A stretch of 64,000 nucleotides of DNA from Acidimicrobium ferrooxidans (GCA_020723485.1 DYIU01000005.1:62001-126000), one strand, 5' to 3'; positions 1 through 8,561 are shown, counted from the stretch's first letter. Notes: a model not told the origin generated them from the letters alone. Numbers and translations are program-made.

Positions 1-1
1 G

Positions 2-1324
2 GACCGCTTCGTCGCCTACCTCAAGACGATGGCGGAGCACACATCCGGCGACATACAGGATTTCGTCTACTTCGAAGACGAGGAGCGGAGGTCCCTCGCG
101 GAAGCATACCTCGATGACTTCCGGCGAAAGCTCCTGGCCTTCGTCACGATTGACGGCGACCTGCTCGGCGCGCTCGCCTCCTTCGAGGAGAGCGGCCTCA
201 TCGAGACGATCGCGTCCTGCGCGACCCACGCGTTCCTCCCGGGGCTCGAGGACCCCAGGAGTGTCAGGAACCAGGTCGTCCTCGGACTCGAGTCGCACCG
301 CAGGCACCTGGGCCGGAACCCGTCCGGCTTCTGGATACCCGAGTGCGCGTACCTCGAGGGCATCGAGGAACTACTGGAGGCTGAAGGTGTCAGCTATGTC
401 CTGGTCGACCCCACGGCCTTCGGGGGGCTGCCCTCGACGAGCCCGCACCTCGCGGGGGATTCCAGCGTGGCGGCACTCGCGCGGAGCGAGCGTGCTCACC
501 GCAACGCCTGGGACGAGGAGGTGGGGTATCCGACCGACGGGCGCTACCTCGAGTCGAACAGGTACTACCTGAGCTCAGGTCTGCACTACTGGAAGGTCAC
601 CGGGCCCGGCATCCCGCTGGAGGACAAGCAGGTCTACGAGCCCTCGCCCGCCAAGGAGCGCGCGCTGGACCACGCGGGCCACTTCATCGCGGAGGTGCGC
701 GGCGAGCTCGAAGCTTCCGGTACCCCGGACGGCGGGGGGCTCCCCGTGGTGGTGGCGAGCTACGATACCGAGTTCTTCGGTCACGGCTGGAAGGAAGGGA
801 TCTACTGGCTGGAGGTGACCCTGCGGTCGCTCGCGCAGTGCTCGGACCTGGCTCTCGTCACACCCTCCACCTACCTCGAGGAGAACCCTCCAGGAAGCCG
901 CGTCTCGCTGCTGCAGACCACCTGGGGCACGGGCAAGGACGACTCGACCTGGATCAACCCCGATACTGCGTGGATGTGGCGGGAGCTGGCACAGGTCCAG
1001 CGCGAGCTCTTCGACCTGGCGGCGCGCCCCGGGGGCGGCGAGAGCGTGCGAAGGGCTCTCGCGCAGGCGGAGCGTGAGGTGCTCCTCCTGGAGTCCAGCG
1101 ACTGGCCTTACATGGTTGCTAAAGACAGGGCTAAAGAGTATGCTATTGAGCGGTTTCGCGCCCATCTCGAGCGGTTTGGCCTCATAGCGGGTGCGCTCGA
1201 GCGCGGGGAGCCTGAAGCGGCCGAGCCGGAGCTTTGCGAGATCGAGGAAATGGATAACATCTTCCAGCAACTCGATCTCGAAACTGTCTTTGGCCCCGGC
1301 GCCGCCGGAGATGAAGGGAGGTGA
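2..1324 (+). CDS. GH57 1,4-alpha-glucan branching enzyme (5' partial)
   Basis: Glycoside hydrolase family 57 enzyme, most likely the 1,4-alpha-glucan branching enzyme of glycogen or alpha-glucan synthesis (cytoplasmic). The frame is open to the window edge, so the N-terminus is missing and 440 residues are visible; family members are usually 520-560 aa. GH57 landmarks are present: WIPECAY, containing the nucleophile Glu, and YDTEFFGHGW, containing the catalytic Asp. A helical C-terminal region with SSDWPYM follows, typical of the branching-enzyme subgroup. The stop codon lies inside the ribosome binding site of the next gene, a GT4 glycosyltransferase, so the two are probably co-transcribed. 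Amylopullulanase or 4-alpha-glucanotransferase are the alternatives within GH57. Confidence 0.85.
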   Translation, partial: DRFVAYLKTMAEHTSGDIQDFVYFEDEERRSLAEAYLDDFRRKLLAFVTIDGDLLGALASFEESGLIETIASCATHAFLPGLEDPRSVRNQVVLGLESHRRHLGRNPSGFWIPECAYLEGIEELLEAEGVSYVLVDPTAFGGLPSTSPHLAGDSSVAALARSERAHRNAWDEEVGYPTDGRYLESNRYYLSSGLHYWKVTGPGIPLEDKQVYEPSPAKERALDHAGHFIAEVRGELEASGTPDGGGLPVVVASYDTEFFGHGWKEGIYWLEVTLRSLAQCSDLALVTPSTYLEENPPGSRVSLLQTTWGTGKDDSTWINPDTAWMWRELAQVQRELFDLAARPGGGESVRRALAQAEREVLLLESSDWPYMVAKDRAKEYAIERFRAHLERFGLIAGALERGEPEAAEPELCEIEEMDNIFQQLDLETVFGPGAAGDEGR

Positions 1325-1331
1325 GGCAGGC

Positions 1332-2570
1332 ATGCGGGTCGTGCTGTTGAGTTGGGAGTATCCTCCACGTATTGTCGGCGGGCTCGGGAGGCATGTCTAT
1401 CACCTCGCCACAACCCTTGCATCCCAGGGCGTAAAGGTCCACGTTGTCACCAAGGACTTCCCCGGCGCCCCGGAATACGAAGAGTCCGAGGGAGTGCACA
1501 TCTACAGGGTAGTGAACTACCCGCCCGACATACCACAGGAAGACTGGGTCCCCTGGACGCTCCAGTTCAACGTTGCGCTTCTGGAGAAGGCGGTCGCCCT
1601 CATCAACGACCTCAAGAACGTCAGCGTCATCCACGCTCACGACTGGCTGGTCGGGCATGCCGCCGCCAGCCTCAAGCACGCCTACCGCATACCGCTCGTT
1701 GCGACCATCCACGCCACCGAGTACGGCCGGCACCAGGGGCACCTCCCGGGGCCCATGAACAAGCTGATCCACCAGATCGAGTGGTGGCTCGCATTTGAGT
1801 CCTCTCGCACCATCTGCTGCAGTCAGTACATGATGGAGCAGATAACTGAGATATTCGAACTCCCGCCGGACAAGGTCGACGTGATTCCCAACGGTATCGA
1901 CTTCGACAGCTTCAGGCGCGACGTCAGCGTCGACCTGTACCGCAAGAAGTACGTGCCGGCCGGCGACAAGCTGGTCTTCTTCGTAGGACGCCTTGTCTAC
2001 GAGAAAGGCGTTCAGACCGTTATCGAGGCCATGCCTCTTATCATGCAGAGGATCCCCAACGTGACCTTCGTGGTGGCAGGCTCTGGGCCCCACCTCAACC
2101 AGTTGAAGTCGCTCGTGGCTGCCTTCGGGCTGGACGAGAAGGTCAAGTTCATCGGCCACATGGACACCGACGCCCTGTGCGCCTTCTACAAGGCTGCCGA
2201 CCTCACCGTAGTGCCGAGCCTTTACGAACCGTTCGGCATGGTGGTCCTGGAGTCGATGGCTATGGGGACGCCGACGATAGTGGCGGACACGGGCGGGCTC
2301 TCCGAGATAGTGGTCCACGAGGAGACCGGGCTCAAATTCGAGCCTGGCAACCCCGACTCGCTGGCGGACGCCATGCTCCGCATCCTCCAGGACGGGGAGC
2401 TCTCCCGCAGGATAACCTCCGACGCGATGGCTTACATGGGCGACGAGTACAACTGGGACTGGATCACCAAGCGCACGCTCGAGGTCTACAGGCGAGCCGA
2501 GCGCGAGTACGAGTACCGCCCACGCACCCTCAAGCTCTGCCCTCCCCTCCCCTCCGAAGCCACCGGCTAG
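1332..2570 (+). CDS. GT4 glycosyltransferase, glycogen synthase type
   Basis: Predicted retaining GT-B glycosyltransferase of family 4 (412 aa), probably building alpha-glucan from a nucleotide sugar. The N-terminal Rossmann half begins with SWEYPPRIVGGLG, the donor/acceptor loop typical of starch and glycogen synthases. The C-terminal half has the GT4 signature YEPFGMVVLESMAMGTP with its conserved Glu. An in-frame extension upstream exists, but ATG 1332 is chosen because GGAGGTGA lies 8-16 bases before it and the product then starts at the family N-terminus. It starts 8 nt after the GH57 gene, and the pair matches GH57 plus GT4 glycogen operons. Maltose-1-phosphate synthase (GlgM-type) is an alternative. 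Its TAG stop shares a G with the following repeat. Confidence 0.85.
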   Translation: MRVVLLSWEYPPRIVGGLGRHVYHLATTLASQGVKVHVVTKDFPGAPEYEESEGVHIYRVVNYPPDIPQEDWVPWTLQFNVALLEKAVALINDLKNVSVIHAHDWLVGHAAASLKHAYRIPLVATIHATEYGRHQGHLPGPMNKLIHQIEWWLAFESSRTICCSQYMMEQITEIFELPPDKVDVIPNGIDFDSFRRDVSVDLYRKKYVPAGDKLVFFVGRLVYEKGVQTVIEAMPLIMQRIPNVTFVVAGSGPHLNQLKSLVAAFGLDEKVKFIGHMDTDALCAFYKAADLTVVPSLYEPFGMVVLESMAMGTPTIVADTGGLSEIVVHEETGLKFEPGNPDSLADAMLRILQDGELSRRITSDAMAYMGDEYNWDWITKRTLEVYRRAEREYEYRPRTLKLCPPLPSEATG

Positions 2571-2684
2571 GGTCAGACCACTTTCGTTCCGTTAGCAACA
2601 CTGGTTGTCTTTAACAACACGTTTAATCCTCTTCTGTTTGTGATGTTGCCAGTGTTGCTAACGGAACGAAAGTGGTCTGACCCC
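2570..2684. repeat. REPIN-like inverted repeat, GGGTCAGACC family
   Basis: Two perfect 35-base arms (2570-2604 and 2650-2684) in inverted orientation flank about 45 bases. Each arm starts at its outer end with GGGTCAGACCACTTTC. The element fills the space between the convergent GT4 and galT genes and could fold as a bidirectional terminator. The arms match the repeats flanking the tyrosine transposase at 5435-6187, so this looks like a mobilised REP doublet. Confidence 0.9.
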
Positions 2685-2691
2685 AATCGGA

Positions 2692-3684
2692 CTATCGCAG
2701 ATAGGCCGCGGCGGACTCGGGGGTGGTGACGTTAATCATCATCCCGGTCCCGAGCTCGAACGCTCCGAGGGTCGTTAGCCTGGGCGCGAACTCGAGGTGC
2801 CAGTGGTAGTAGGGGTGCTCGCGTCCGTCGCACGGCGCGGTGTGGATGTAGTAGTTGTACGGCGGGTCGCCGAACCTGTCGTGGAACAATCCAAGGATTC
2901 CACGGAGCATCTCGGCGAACTCGTCCAGCTGGTCCTCGTCTATCTCTCCGAACGATTCGAGGTGGTATCTCGGGAGTATCCATACCCCGAACGGGAACCG
3001 TGACGCGTAAGGAGAAATGGCGATGTACGCGCTGCTCCTGGCGATGACCCGCTCACCGGATTCGAGCTCCTCTTCCACTATCCGGCAGAACACGCATTCA
3101 CCCTCCTGCTCCGCGTAGAGCTTCGCCCCCTCGAGCTCCAGCTCGATGAGAGGCGGCACCAGCGGGACGCCGAAGAGCTGCGAGTGCGAGTGCTCCAGCG
3201 ACGCGCCCGACTCCCGCCCGTGGTTCACTATGATATGGACGTGCCGCACGTGAGGGTCGTCACAGTTGACCCGGTACCTGTGCCTGTAAACCCGGAGCAC
3301 CAGCTCGACCTCCTCGGCCGGCATGGTGCCGAGGCTAGCGGCGTGGTCGGGGCTGTGGACTATCACCTCGTGCTGCCCGTCCGCGGGCCGTACCGGGAAC
3401 AGGCCTCCCGCGGGGTCGACCGCTGAGCCTGTCTCGAAGGCGGGGAACTTATTGGGGAACACCCTGACCTGCCAGCCGGGCGTGTTGGGCGCCCCGTCCT
3501 CGGGGCGCACGGCCAGTACCTCGAGCGGCGTCATGTGCTCGTGCCCCGGGCAGAACGGGCAGTCGTCTACCTCGTTCGGCAGCCTGGCGGGACGCGTCCT
3601 CTCGAAATCGCTGGGCCTCTTCGCCCTCTCGGTGGCGATGACGACCCACTGGCCGGTGACGATGTCCTGCCTGAGCTCCCCCAT
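2692..3684 (-). CDS. galT: Galactose-1-phosphate uridylyltransferase
   Basis: GalT (330 aa) exchanges UMP between UDP-glucose and galactose-1-phosphate in the Leloir pathway. HIT superfamily, with both halves recognisable. A CPFC zinc pair lies near residue 40, and the active-site stretch GASLEHSHSQ carries the HxH motif whose second His is the UMP-carrying residue in this family. The usual motif is HPHxQ, so Pro is replaced by Ser here. A second CVFC pair follows, and later HWHLEF. The ATG overlaps the stop of the upstream acetyltransferase gene as TGATG, so the two are translationally coupled. The related ADP-glucose phosphorylase activity cannot be excluded by sequence alone. Confidence 0.88.
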   Translation of the reverse strand: MGELRQDIVTGQWVVIATERAKRPSDFERTRPARLPNEVDDCPFCPGHEHMTPLEVLAVRPEDGAPNTPGWQVRVFPNKFPAFETGSAVDPAGGLFPVRPADGQHEVIVHSPDHAASLGTMPAEEVELVLRVYRHRYRVNCDDPHVRHVHIIVNHGRESGASLEHSHSQLFGVPLVPPLIELELEGAKLYAEQEGECVFCRIVEEELESGERVIARSSAYIAISPYASRFPFGVWILPRYHLESFGEIDEDQLDEFAEMLRGILGLFHDRFGDPPYNYYIHTAPCDGREHPYYHWHLEFAPRLTTLGAFELGTGMMINVTTPESAAAYLR

Positions 3685-4343
3685 CAGTACCGCCCCTCGT
3701 CCCAGGCGACGTCGACGGGGCTGCGCCTGTACTTGAGGATCCGCGCGGGGACGCCGCCGACCACGGCGTAAGGCGGCACGTCACGGATGACCAGGCTGTG
3801 GGCCCCGATGACCGAGCCCTCCCCGACCGTGACCCCGCGGAGCACAGTGGCCTTCTCGGCGATCCATACGTTACGCTCGATGATGATGGGCTCCTTGCGG
3901 ATGCCCTGGCTGCGGATGCTCATCTGCGGGTCGATGTACCAGTGGTCGAAGTCGACCACGTATATGTCGTCCGCCCACAGCGCCTCGTCACCTATCTCGA
4001 CGCGCTCGTAGCAGTTGATGGTGTTCTTGCCGCCGAAAGTGCACTTACGGCCGATGCGGAGCGTGCCCTCGTGGGCCCGGAACGCGCATCCCTCCCCGAT
4101 CCAGCAGAACGCGCCGATGCTCATCTCGGCGTCCTTGCCCTTGCTTATGTCGTAGTGCCTGGGCAGGAAGAAAACGCCCTCGGTCTTGATGCCGGGATGG
4201 AAGAGCCTGAACTTGGCGAAGCGGTACAGCCTCACGATGTACTTCGGCGTGTACATCCTCGACCTGATGATGAAGCGAACGTTGCGCGCTAACCAGTTGC
4301 CCTGCCGGTCGCCGGCTATTTCACCATCGTTTACCTGGGACAT
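3684..4343 (-). CDS. Hexapeptide-repeat acyltransferase (LbH/WbbJ type)
   Basis: Left-handed beta-helix acyltransferase of 219 aa, related to WbbJ and maltose O-acetyltransferases, which usually O-acetylate sugars in surface polysaccharides. The imperfect hexapeptide repeats run from about residue 75 to 205, with runs such as IGEGCAFRAHEG, ERNVWIAEKATVLRGVTVGEGSVIGAHS and VGGVPARIL near the C-terminus. The N-terminal 60 residues are basic and may contact membrane or partner. It sits between a SAM methyltransferase and galT with 1-3 nt spacing, suggesting a sugar or polysaccharide modification operon. The exact acceptor is unknown. Confidence 0.8.
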   Translation of the reverse strand: MSQVNDGEIAGDRQGNWLARNVRFIIRSRMYTPKYIVRLYRFAKFRLFHPGIKTEGVFFLPRHYDISKGKDAEMSIGAFCWIGEGCAFRAHEGTLRIGRKCTFGGKNTINCYERVEIGDEALWADDIYVVDFDHWYIDPQMSIRSQGIRKEPIIIERNVWIAEKATVLRGVTVGEGSVIGAHSLVIRDVPPYAVVGGVPARILKYRRSPVDVAWDEGRY

Positions 4344-4346
4344 CGC

Positions 4347-5267
4347 TCACCGCTCGGGCTTCCTGAGGTAGAGGAGCATGTTGTAAAAGAGTGAAGACGG
4401 GAGGTAGGGATAGACCTTCTCGTCGATGGCGTTCAGCTTCAGGTAGGTATGGTAGGACCAGTTGCGCCAGCGGAAGGTCAGGTTGTCCTCGCTCAGCGAG
4501 TTCTCAATGGTGCGGGTCATCCATCCCACGAAGCTCGACAGCAGCTCCTCGCCCTCGCAGCGCGCCTCGGCGAATCCCGCGTCTCGCGCGTCGCGGCAAA
4601 CACGTGTCGGCCAGAAGGTGTGGATGTCGACGACCTTCTCGAACTCCTGTATCTCGTGGTCCATCTCCTCCAGGGGGACGGGAGGACGCATCCGTGCCCG
4701 GACGCCGCCGAAATAGCCGCCGAGCCGCACGTAAAGCTTCACGGCGGCCATCGTGCTCTTGCGGGCGAACTGCCCCATGAGGTCGCCCGCGCGGGTCGGC
4801 TCACCCGCGAGCATGCAGATGCCGCCGGGCTTCAGCACCCGGTATATCTCGGCGAACGCATCGCTTATGTCCGGTATGTGGTGGAGTATCGCGTGGCCGA
4901 TGACCATGTCGAACTCCTCGTCCGGGTAAGCCAGGTGCTCGAGCTCTGACTGCCGCGCGTGGACCGAGACCCCCAGTTCTTCCGCGTTGCGGGCGCAGGC
5001 GTCGACCATCCCCTGGCTTATGTCGCAGGCGTGGAGTTCCCCGACCAGGTCGTCATGGAGGCACAGGTTCAGGCCTACGTACCCGGTGCCGCACCCTACC
5101 TCGAGCAGGCGGTCGACGTGCGGGAACGGACCGCCAAGGAGCTTCTCGAACTTGTGCCGGACACGCCCGGCGTTCTCCATGTCGTAGCGTATGCCCCACT
5201 TGCTGTCGTACTTGTCGCTCTCCACGTCATGGAAGAGCTCATTCGCCTTTTTCAGGTCAACTGCCAT
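4347..5267 (-). CDS. Class I SAM-dependent methyltransferase
   Basis: Methyltransferase of 306 aa with a Methyltransf_11/25-type core. Motif I is LLEVGCGTGYVG, the post-I acidic stretch is ELHACDIS, and the post-II region FDMVIGHAILHHIPD is typical of small-molecule or lipid methyltransferases. The C-terminal 100 residues are a family-specific cap. The frame remains open upstream of ATG 5267, but that extension is encoded by two tandem GGGGTCAGACC repeats (TERKWSDPN twice) and is not protein-like. ATG 5267 has GGAGAG upstream and gives the natural start. It heads the methyltransferase - acyltransferase - galT group. Substrate unknown. Confidence 0.8.
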   Translation of the reverse strand: MAVDLKKANELFHDVESDKYDSKWGIRYDMENAGRVRHKFEKLLGGPFPHVDRLLEVGCGTGYVGLNLCLHDDLVGELHACDISQGMVDACARNAEELGVSVHARQSELEHLAYPDEEFDMVIGHAILHHIPDISDAFAEIYRVLKPGGICMLAGEPTRAGDLMGQFARKSTMAAVKLYVRLGGYFGGVRARMRPPVPLEEMDHEIQEFEKVVDIHTFWPTRVCRDARDAGFAEARCEGEELLSSFVGWMTRTIENSLSEDNLTFRWRNWSYHTYLKLNAIDEKVYPYLPSSLFYNMLLYLRKPER

Positions 5268-5309
5268 CGACTCTCCATCTCTAATTGCCTCAAGAATGAT
5301 AACACGGTT

Positions 5310-5366
5310 GGGGTCAGACCACTTTCGTTCCGTAATACGGTTGGGGTCAGACCACTTTCGTTCCGT
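5310..5366. repeat. Tandem pair of GGGGTCAGACC repeats, left flank of transposase
   Basis: Two direct copies (5310-5333 and 5343-5366) of the 24-base core that begins GGGGTCAGACCACTTTCGTT, offset by 33 bases. They lie 70-125 bases upstream of the tyrosine transposase start. The core equals the arms of the 2570-2684 element and faces an inverted copy at 6231-6263. Confidence 0.9.
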
Positions 5367-5386
5367 TAGCCACATCTTTCACATTT

Positions 5387-5426
5387 GCAACACGTGTTGC
5401 ATTGTGATTGTATTGCTAGTACAATC
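5387..5426 (+). promoter_or_regulatory. Palindromes upstream of the REP-associated transposase
   Basis: A perfect 14-base palindrome GCAACACGTGTTGC (5387-5400) is followed at once by an inverted repeat with arms GATTGTA (5406-5412) and TACAATC (5420-5426), nine bases before the transposase ATG. They could be a transposase-binding hairpin or an operator. The function is inferred from position only. Confidence 0.4.
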
Positions 5427-5434
5427 ATCTCGCG

Positions 5435-6187
5435 ATGAGGCCTCCAAGGTTCGAACACTCCGGAACTCTCTACCACGCGTTTTCCCGCGGGAATGGAAAG
5501 CAGGATATCTTCCTGGATGTCGCGGACTACAAGCGCTTCCTGGAAGAACTGGCGGACGCGGTTGAAGCCTTCTCCTGGGAGTGCTATGCCTTCTGCCTCA
5601 TGCCGAATCACTTCCATCTCGTGATCCGGACGCCCAAGCCCAACCTCTCTGAGGGAATGCAAGCCCTGAACGGCGTCTACGGACAATACTTCAATTACCG
5701 CCACGGGAGGATAGGGCATGTGATGCAGGGCCGATATAAGTCTCCGGTGCTCACCAACGAGACCCGACTGCTTCGGGCCCTCCGCTACGTTGTGCTCAAC
5801 CCGGTCTCTGCGGGCATTGTGGCGAAACCAGGGCAGTGGCGCTGGAGCAGTTACCGAGGGACAGCCGGCTTGGAGGCACCTCCTGCCTTTCTGGAGGCGG
5901 CCCTGACCCGGGCTTTGTTCTCAGACGATGTGGAAAAGGCGACTGACGCCTACGTTGACTGGGTCATAGAAGGAATAGGCGAACAGGATGCCCAACCTGA
6001 CGGCCGGGCATCCTTGAGCTTTCTGTTCGGTGGTGCCAACGATTCGCGATCTCTCAACCGGGCGATACGCACTGCCTATTCAGACGAGGGCTATTCGATG
6101 TCGCAAATCGCAAGGTACCTGGGCATTTCATGTGGTAAGGTCAGCAGGATACTCAAGTTCTTGGAAACCACGGATGACGGTTTATAG
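5435..6187 (+). CDS. REP-associated tyrosine transposase (RAYT, Y1_Tnp)
   Basis: Single-strand transposase of the HUH/Y1 superfamily (250 aa), the type that mobilises REP/REPIN repeats. Core landmarks are in order: YHAFSRGN near the N-terminus, the metal-binding MPNHFHLV (HUH as HFH), and the catalytic Tyr in LRYVVLNPVSAGIV, followed by WRWSSYRG. The C-terminal 60 residues form a helix-turn-helix (YSMSQIARYLGISCGKVSRIL), an extension seen in RAYTs that helps DNA recognition. The gene is bracketed by GGGGTCAGACC repeats in inverted orientation (5310-5366 and 6231-6263), its likely substrate. A single intact copy is typical of RAYTs, which are maintained as housekeeping-like genes rather than as multicopy IS elements. 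Confidence 0.92.
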   Translation: MRPPRFEHSGTLYHAFSRGNGKQDIFLDVADYKRFLEELADAVEAFSWECYAFCLMPNHFHLVIRTPKPNLSEGMQALNGVYGQYFNYRHGRIGHVMQGRYKSPVLTNETRLLRALRYVVLNPVSAGIVAKPGQWRWSSYRGTAGLEAPPAFLEAALTRALFSDDVEKATDAYVDWVIEGIGEQDAQPDGRASLSFLFGGANDSRSLNRAIRTAYSDEGYSMSQIARYLGISCGKVSRILKFLETTDDGL

Positions 6188-6230
6188 CGGCTCGTGGCAT
6201 CCGGCGGTATGCCTGTTTAAGTTGTTGCAG

Positions 6231-6263
6231 GTGTTGCTAACGCAACGAAAGTGGTCTGACCCC
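6231..6263. repeat. GGGGTCAGACC repeat, right flank of transposase (inverted)
   Basis: A 33-base copy ending GTGGTCTGACCCC lies 44 bases after the transposase stop, in inverted orientation to the copies at 5310-5366. It differs from the left copies at one base in the TTCGTT(C/G)CG stretch. Together they delimit a transposase unit of about 950 bases. Confidence 0.85.
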
Positions 6264-6276
6264 ATTTGAAACACGA

Positions 6277-6302
6277 GCGCCGGGCCTGGAAAGGCCCGGC
6301 GC
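6277..6302 (-). terminator. Hairpin terminator after the acyl-CoA dehydrogenase gene
   Basis: Perfect 10-bp stem (GCGCCGGGCC / GGCCCGGCGC) with a 6-base loop, 25 bases past the acyl-CoA dehydrogenase stop. The trailing T-run on the minus strand is short (GTGTTTC), so it may be only partly intrinsic. Confidence 0.6.
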
Positions 6303-6327
6303 AGGTGCATCTCACCAAGAGTGTTGA

Positions 6328-7500
6328 TTACTGCTTTACTTCCTTGATGCCATTGAGGCTTACTGCCAGGACGTAACGCTGTATCTGTGCTGTACCCTCG
6401 TAGATCTGCATGATCTTGGCGTCACGCATGTACTTCTCAACGGGGTAGTCCTTCATGTAGCCGTAGCCGCCGAGCACCTGGACAGCGTCCGTGGTGACCT
6501 TCATGGCCATATCGCCGCAGAATGCCTTGGAGATGGAGCTTGCCACCGTCAGGCGACGGGAGGCCTTGCCGGTCTCCACCATCCTGTTGGCCAGCCAGCC
6601 GGCGTAGTAGTACAGGCGCCTGCCCGCCTCGATGTTTATCAACATGTCGGCCAGCATGAAGCTTATGGCCTGGTTCACCATGATGGGGCTGCCGAACTGC
6701 ACCCGCTCCTTGGCGTACGCGTTCGCCTCCTCGAACGCCGCCCTCGCGACGCCCACGGCGAGGGCCGCGACACCGGCGCGGGTCTGGTCGAGCGTCTGCA
6801 TGACGGTCACGAATGCGCTGCCGGGTTCGCCCAGCATGTCTTCCTTGGGGATCTTCACGTTCTCGAAGAAGACCTCGGCGGTATGGGACGCGCGGATGCC
6901 CAGCTTGTCCTCGTGGCGGCCCATGCTGACGCCCTCGGCGTTGCCGTCCACTATGAAGCCGGACAGCCCGTTGTCGGTCTGTGCAAAGACGGTGTAGACG
7001 TCGGAGATTCCGCCGTTGGTGATGAAGCACTTCTGGCCGTTCAGGATGAAGCCGTCACCATCGGCCTTCGCGGTCGTCTTGATGGACGAAACGTCGCTTC
7101 CGGCTTCCGGCTCGGTCAGGCAGAACCCGGCCAGCTTCGGGTTCTTCTCGTCGCAGAGACGGGTCAGCCACTTCTGCTTCTGCTCCTCGGTGCCGGCGAT
7201 CTGGATTGGAGCGGTCGCAAGGTTGTTCGCGCCTATGCTCGTGGTGAGCCCGGCGCACCCCCACGCCAGCTCCTCAAAGACCATGGCAGCTGTCAGCGGG
7301 TCAAGGCCTCCTCCGCCGTACTCCTCGGGAATGCCGGCGCTGGTCAGGCCCGCCTGTGCCGCCTTCGGCAGGATCAGGTCCGCAGGAAACTCGCCCTTCT
7401 TGTCCCACTCCTCTGCGATTGGCCGCAGTTCGTTCAGCGCGAAGTCGTGCGCCATATCCACTGCCGCTCTCTGCTCATCGGTGAGTTCAAAATCGATCAC
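6328..7500 (-). CDS. Acyl-CoA dehydrogenase
   Basis: FAD-dependent acyl-CoA dehydrogenase (390 aa) that introduces the alpha,beta double bond of a short- or medium-chain acyl-CoA; electrons usually go to EtfAB. Signature 1 is AGFCLTEPEAGSD (near residue 125). The C-terminal signature is QVLGGYGYMKDYPVEKYMRDAK, and the catalytic base Glu lies in MQIYEGTAQIQR, at the site used by butyryl-, short- and medium-chain enzymes rather than the isovaleryl/long-chain position. It starts with GTG behind an AGGAGGAGA ribosome site. It is the last gene of the cobO - mutase - enoyl-CoA hydratase group, which suggests butyryl-CoA or a related acyl-CoA as substrate. No Etf genes are visible in the window. Confidence 0.9.
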   Translation of the reverse strand: MIDFELTDEQRAAVDMAHDFALNELRPIAEEWDKKGEFPADLILPKAAQAGLTSAGIPEEYGGGGLDPLTAAMVFEELAWGCAGLTTSIGANNLATAPIQIAGTEEQKQKWLTRLCDEKNPKLAGFCLTEPEAGSDVSSIKTTAKADGDGFILNGQKCFITNGGISDVYTVFAQTDNGLSGFIVDGNAEGVSMGRHEDKLGIRASHTAEVFFENVKIPKEDMLGEPGSAFVTVMQTLDQTRAGVAALAVGVARAAFEEANAYAKERVQFGSPIMVNQAISFMLADMLINIEAGRRLYYYAGWLANRMVETGKASRRLTVASSISKAFCGDMAMKVTTDAVQVLGGYGYMKDYPVEKYMRDAKIMQIYEGTAQIQRYVLAVSLNGIKEVKQ

Positions 7501-7621
7501 TGTCTCCTCCTTTCAAACTGACAATAACGTCATCTAGCTGCTACTAAGTGCTAAAGTGCGGGGTTATCCTATCAGTCAGCAAACAGACTTTCCAGCGCTT
7601 TAGCAGACAATCTTGCAGATT

Positions 7622-8422
7622 TTACTTTCCTATGAACTGTGCCTTGCCCGGACCCTCCTCGATGAAGGTCTTCATGCCGATCTTCTGGTCCTCGGTCGAG
7701 AAGCAGAGGGCGATTGACTGGGCCTCGATGACCAGTCCGTCCGTGAGCGAGCAGTTGAGCCCGTTGTTGACCGACCTCTTCGCCATCGCGAGAGCGAACG
7801 GCGGATACTTGCTCGCGTACCGCTTGGCGACCTTCTGCGCTTCAGCGATCACCGCAGAGCCGTCCTCACCCTCCACGACCTTGTCGATAAGGCCGTAGGA
7901 GTGCGCGCTCTTCGCGTCGTAGAAGCGCCCGGAGAATATCATCTCCTTGGCCTTCGCGGGCCCGATGAGGCGCGGGAGCCTCTGGGTCCCGCCGGCGCCG
8001 GGGATGATGCCCAGCAGGATCTCGGGGACGCCGATCTGGCACGTCTCACCGGCGAACCGCCAGTCGCAAGCAAGGGCCAGTTCGCAACCGCCGCCCAGTG
8101 CGAAGCCGTTGATCGCAGCGATGACCGGCTTGAGGCAGTTCTCCAGCTTGTTGAGCGCCCCCTGCGCGTTTCCTATTATCTTGGCGACTATCACGGGGGT
8201 CGCCGCGGCCATCTCCTTGATATCCGCGCCTGCGGCGAATACCTTTTCGCCGCCAGTGACCACCACCGCGCGCACTTCGTCGTCGAGCGCCAGCTCGTCC
8301 GCGCAGTTGCCGATCTCGAGAAAGACCTGGGCGTTGAGGGCGTTCATCTTCGGGCGGTCGAGGCGCATGGTCGCGACGTTGTCCTCTATCTCGACCTTGA
8401 CGAACTCATAATCGTAGGCCAT
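7622..8422 (-). CDS. Enoyl-CoA hydratase/isomerase (crotonase) 1
   Basis: Crotonase-family enoyl-CoA hydratase (266 aa). The oxyanion-hole segments AAGADIKEM and GFALGGGCELALACD are intact. Both catalytic acids of canonical hydratases are present: Glu in VPEILLGIIPGAGGTQRL and Glu in AKEMIFSGR. It probably hydrates crotonyl-CoA or a similar enoyl-CoA made by the acyl-CoA dehydrogenase encoded 121 bases downstream. It lies 180 bases after the mutase B12 subunit gene, with a hairpin between, so it may also have its own transcript. Confidence 0.9.
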   Translation of the reverse strand: MAYDYEFVKVEIEDNVATMRLDRPKMNALNAQVFLEIGNCADELALDDEVRAVVVTGGEKVFAAGADIKEMAAATPVIVAKIIGNAQGALNKLENCLKPVIAAINGFALGGGCELALACDWRFAGETCQIGVPEILLGIIPGAGGTQRLPRLIGPAKAKEMIFSGRFYDAKSAHSYGLIDKVVEGEDGSAVIAEAQKVAKRYASKYPPFALAMAKRSVNNGLNCSLTDGLVIEAQSIALCFSTEDQKIGMKTFIEEGPGKAQFIGK

Positions 8423-8561
8423 CTGCTGTACCTCCAGTCCCTGACGTCTTGCTGCCAGTATCGAGCCAAAACCCTGACAATTCTATTACAACCGCCGTTA
8501 AAACTGAATCGGCCCGCGAACCGTGTTTGTGCGGTGACAGCGACTGGTTTAAGTGGGACCG

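Noticed and set aside
1182-2318. Long minus-strand frame (378 codons) opposite the GT4 gene
   Set aside because: Antisense to a gene with complete GT4 motifs; no recognisable protein features.
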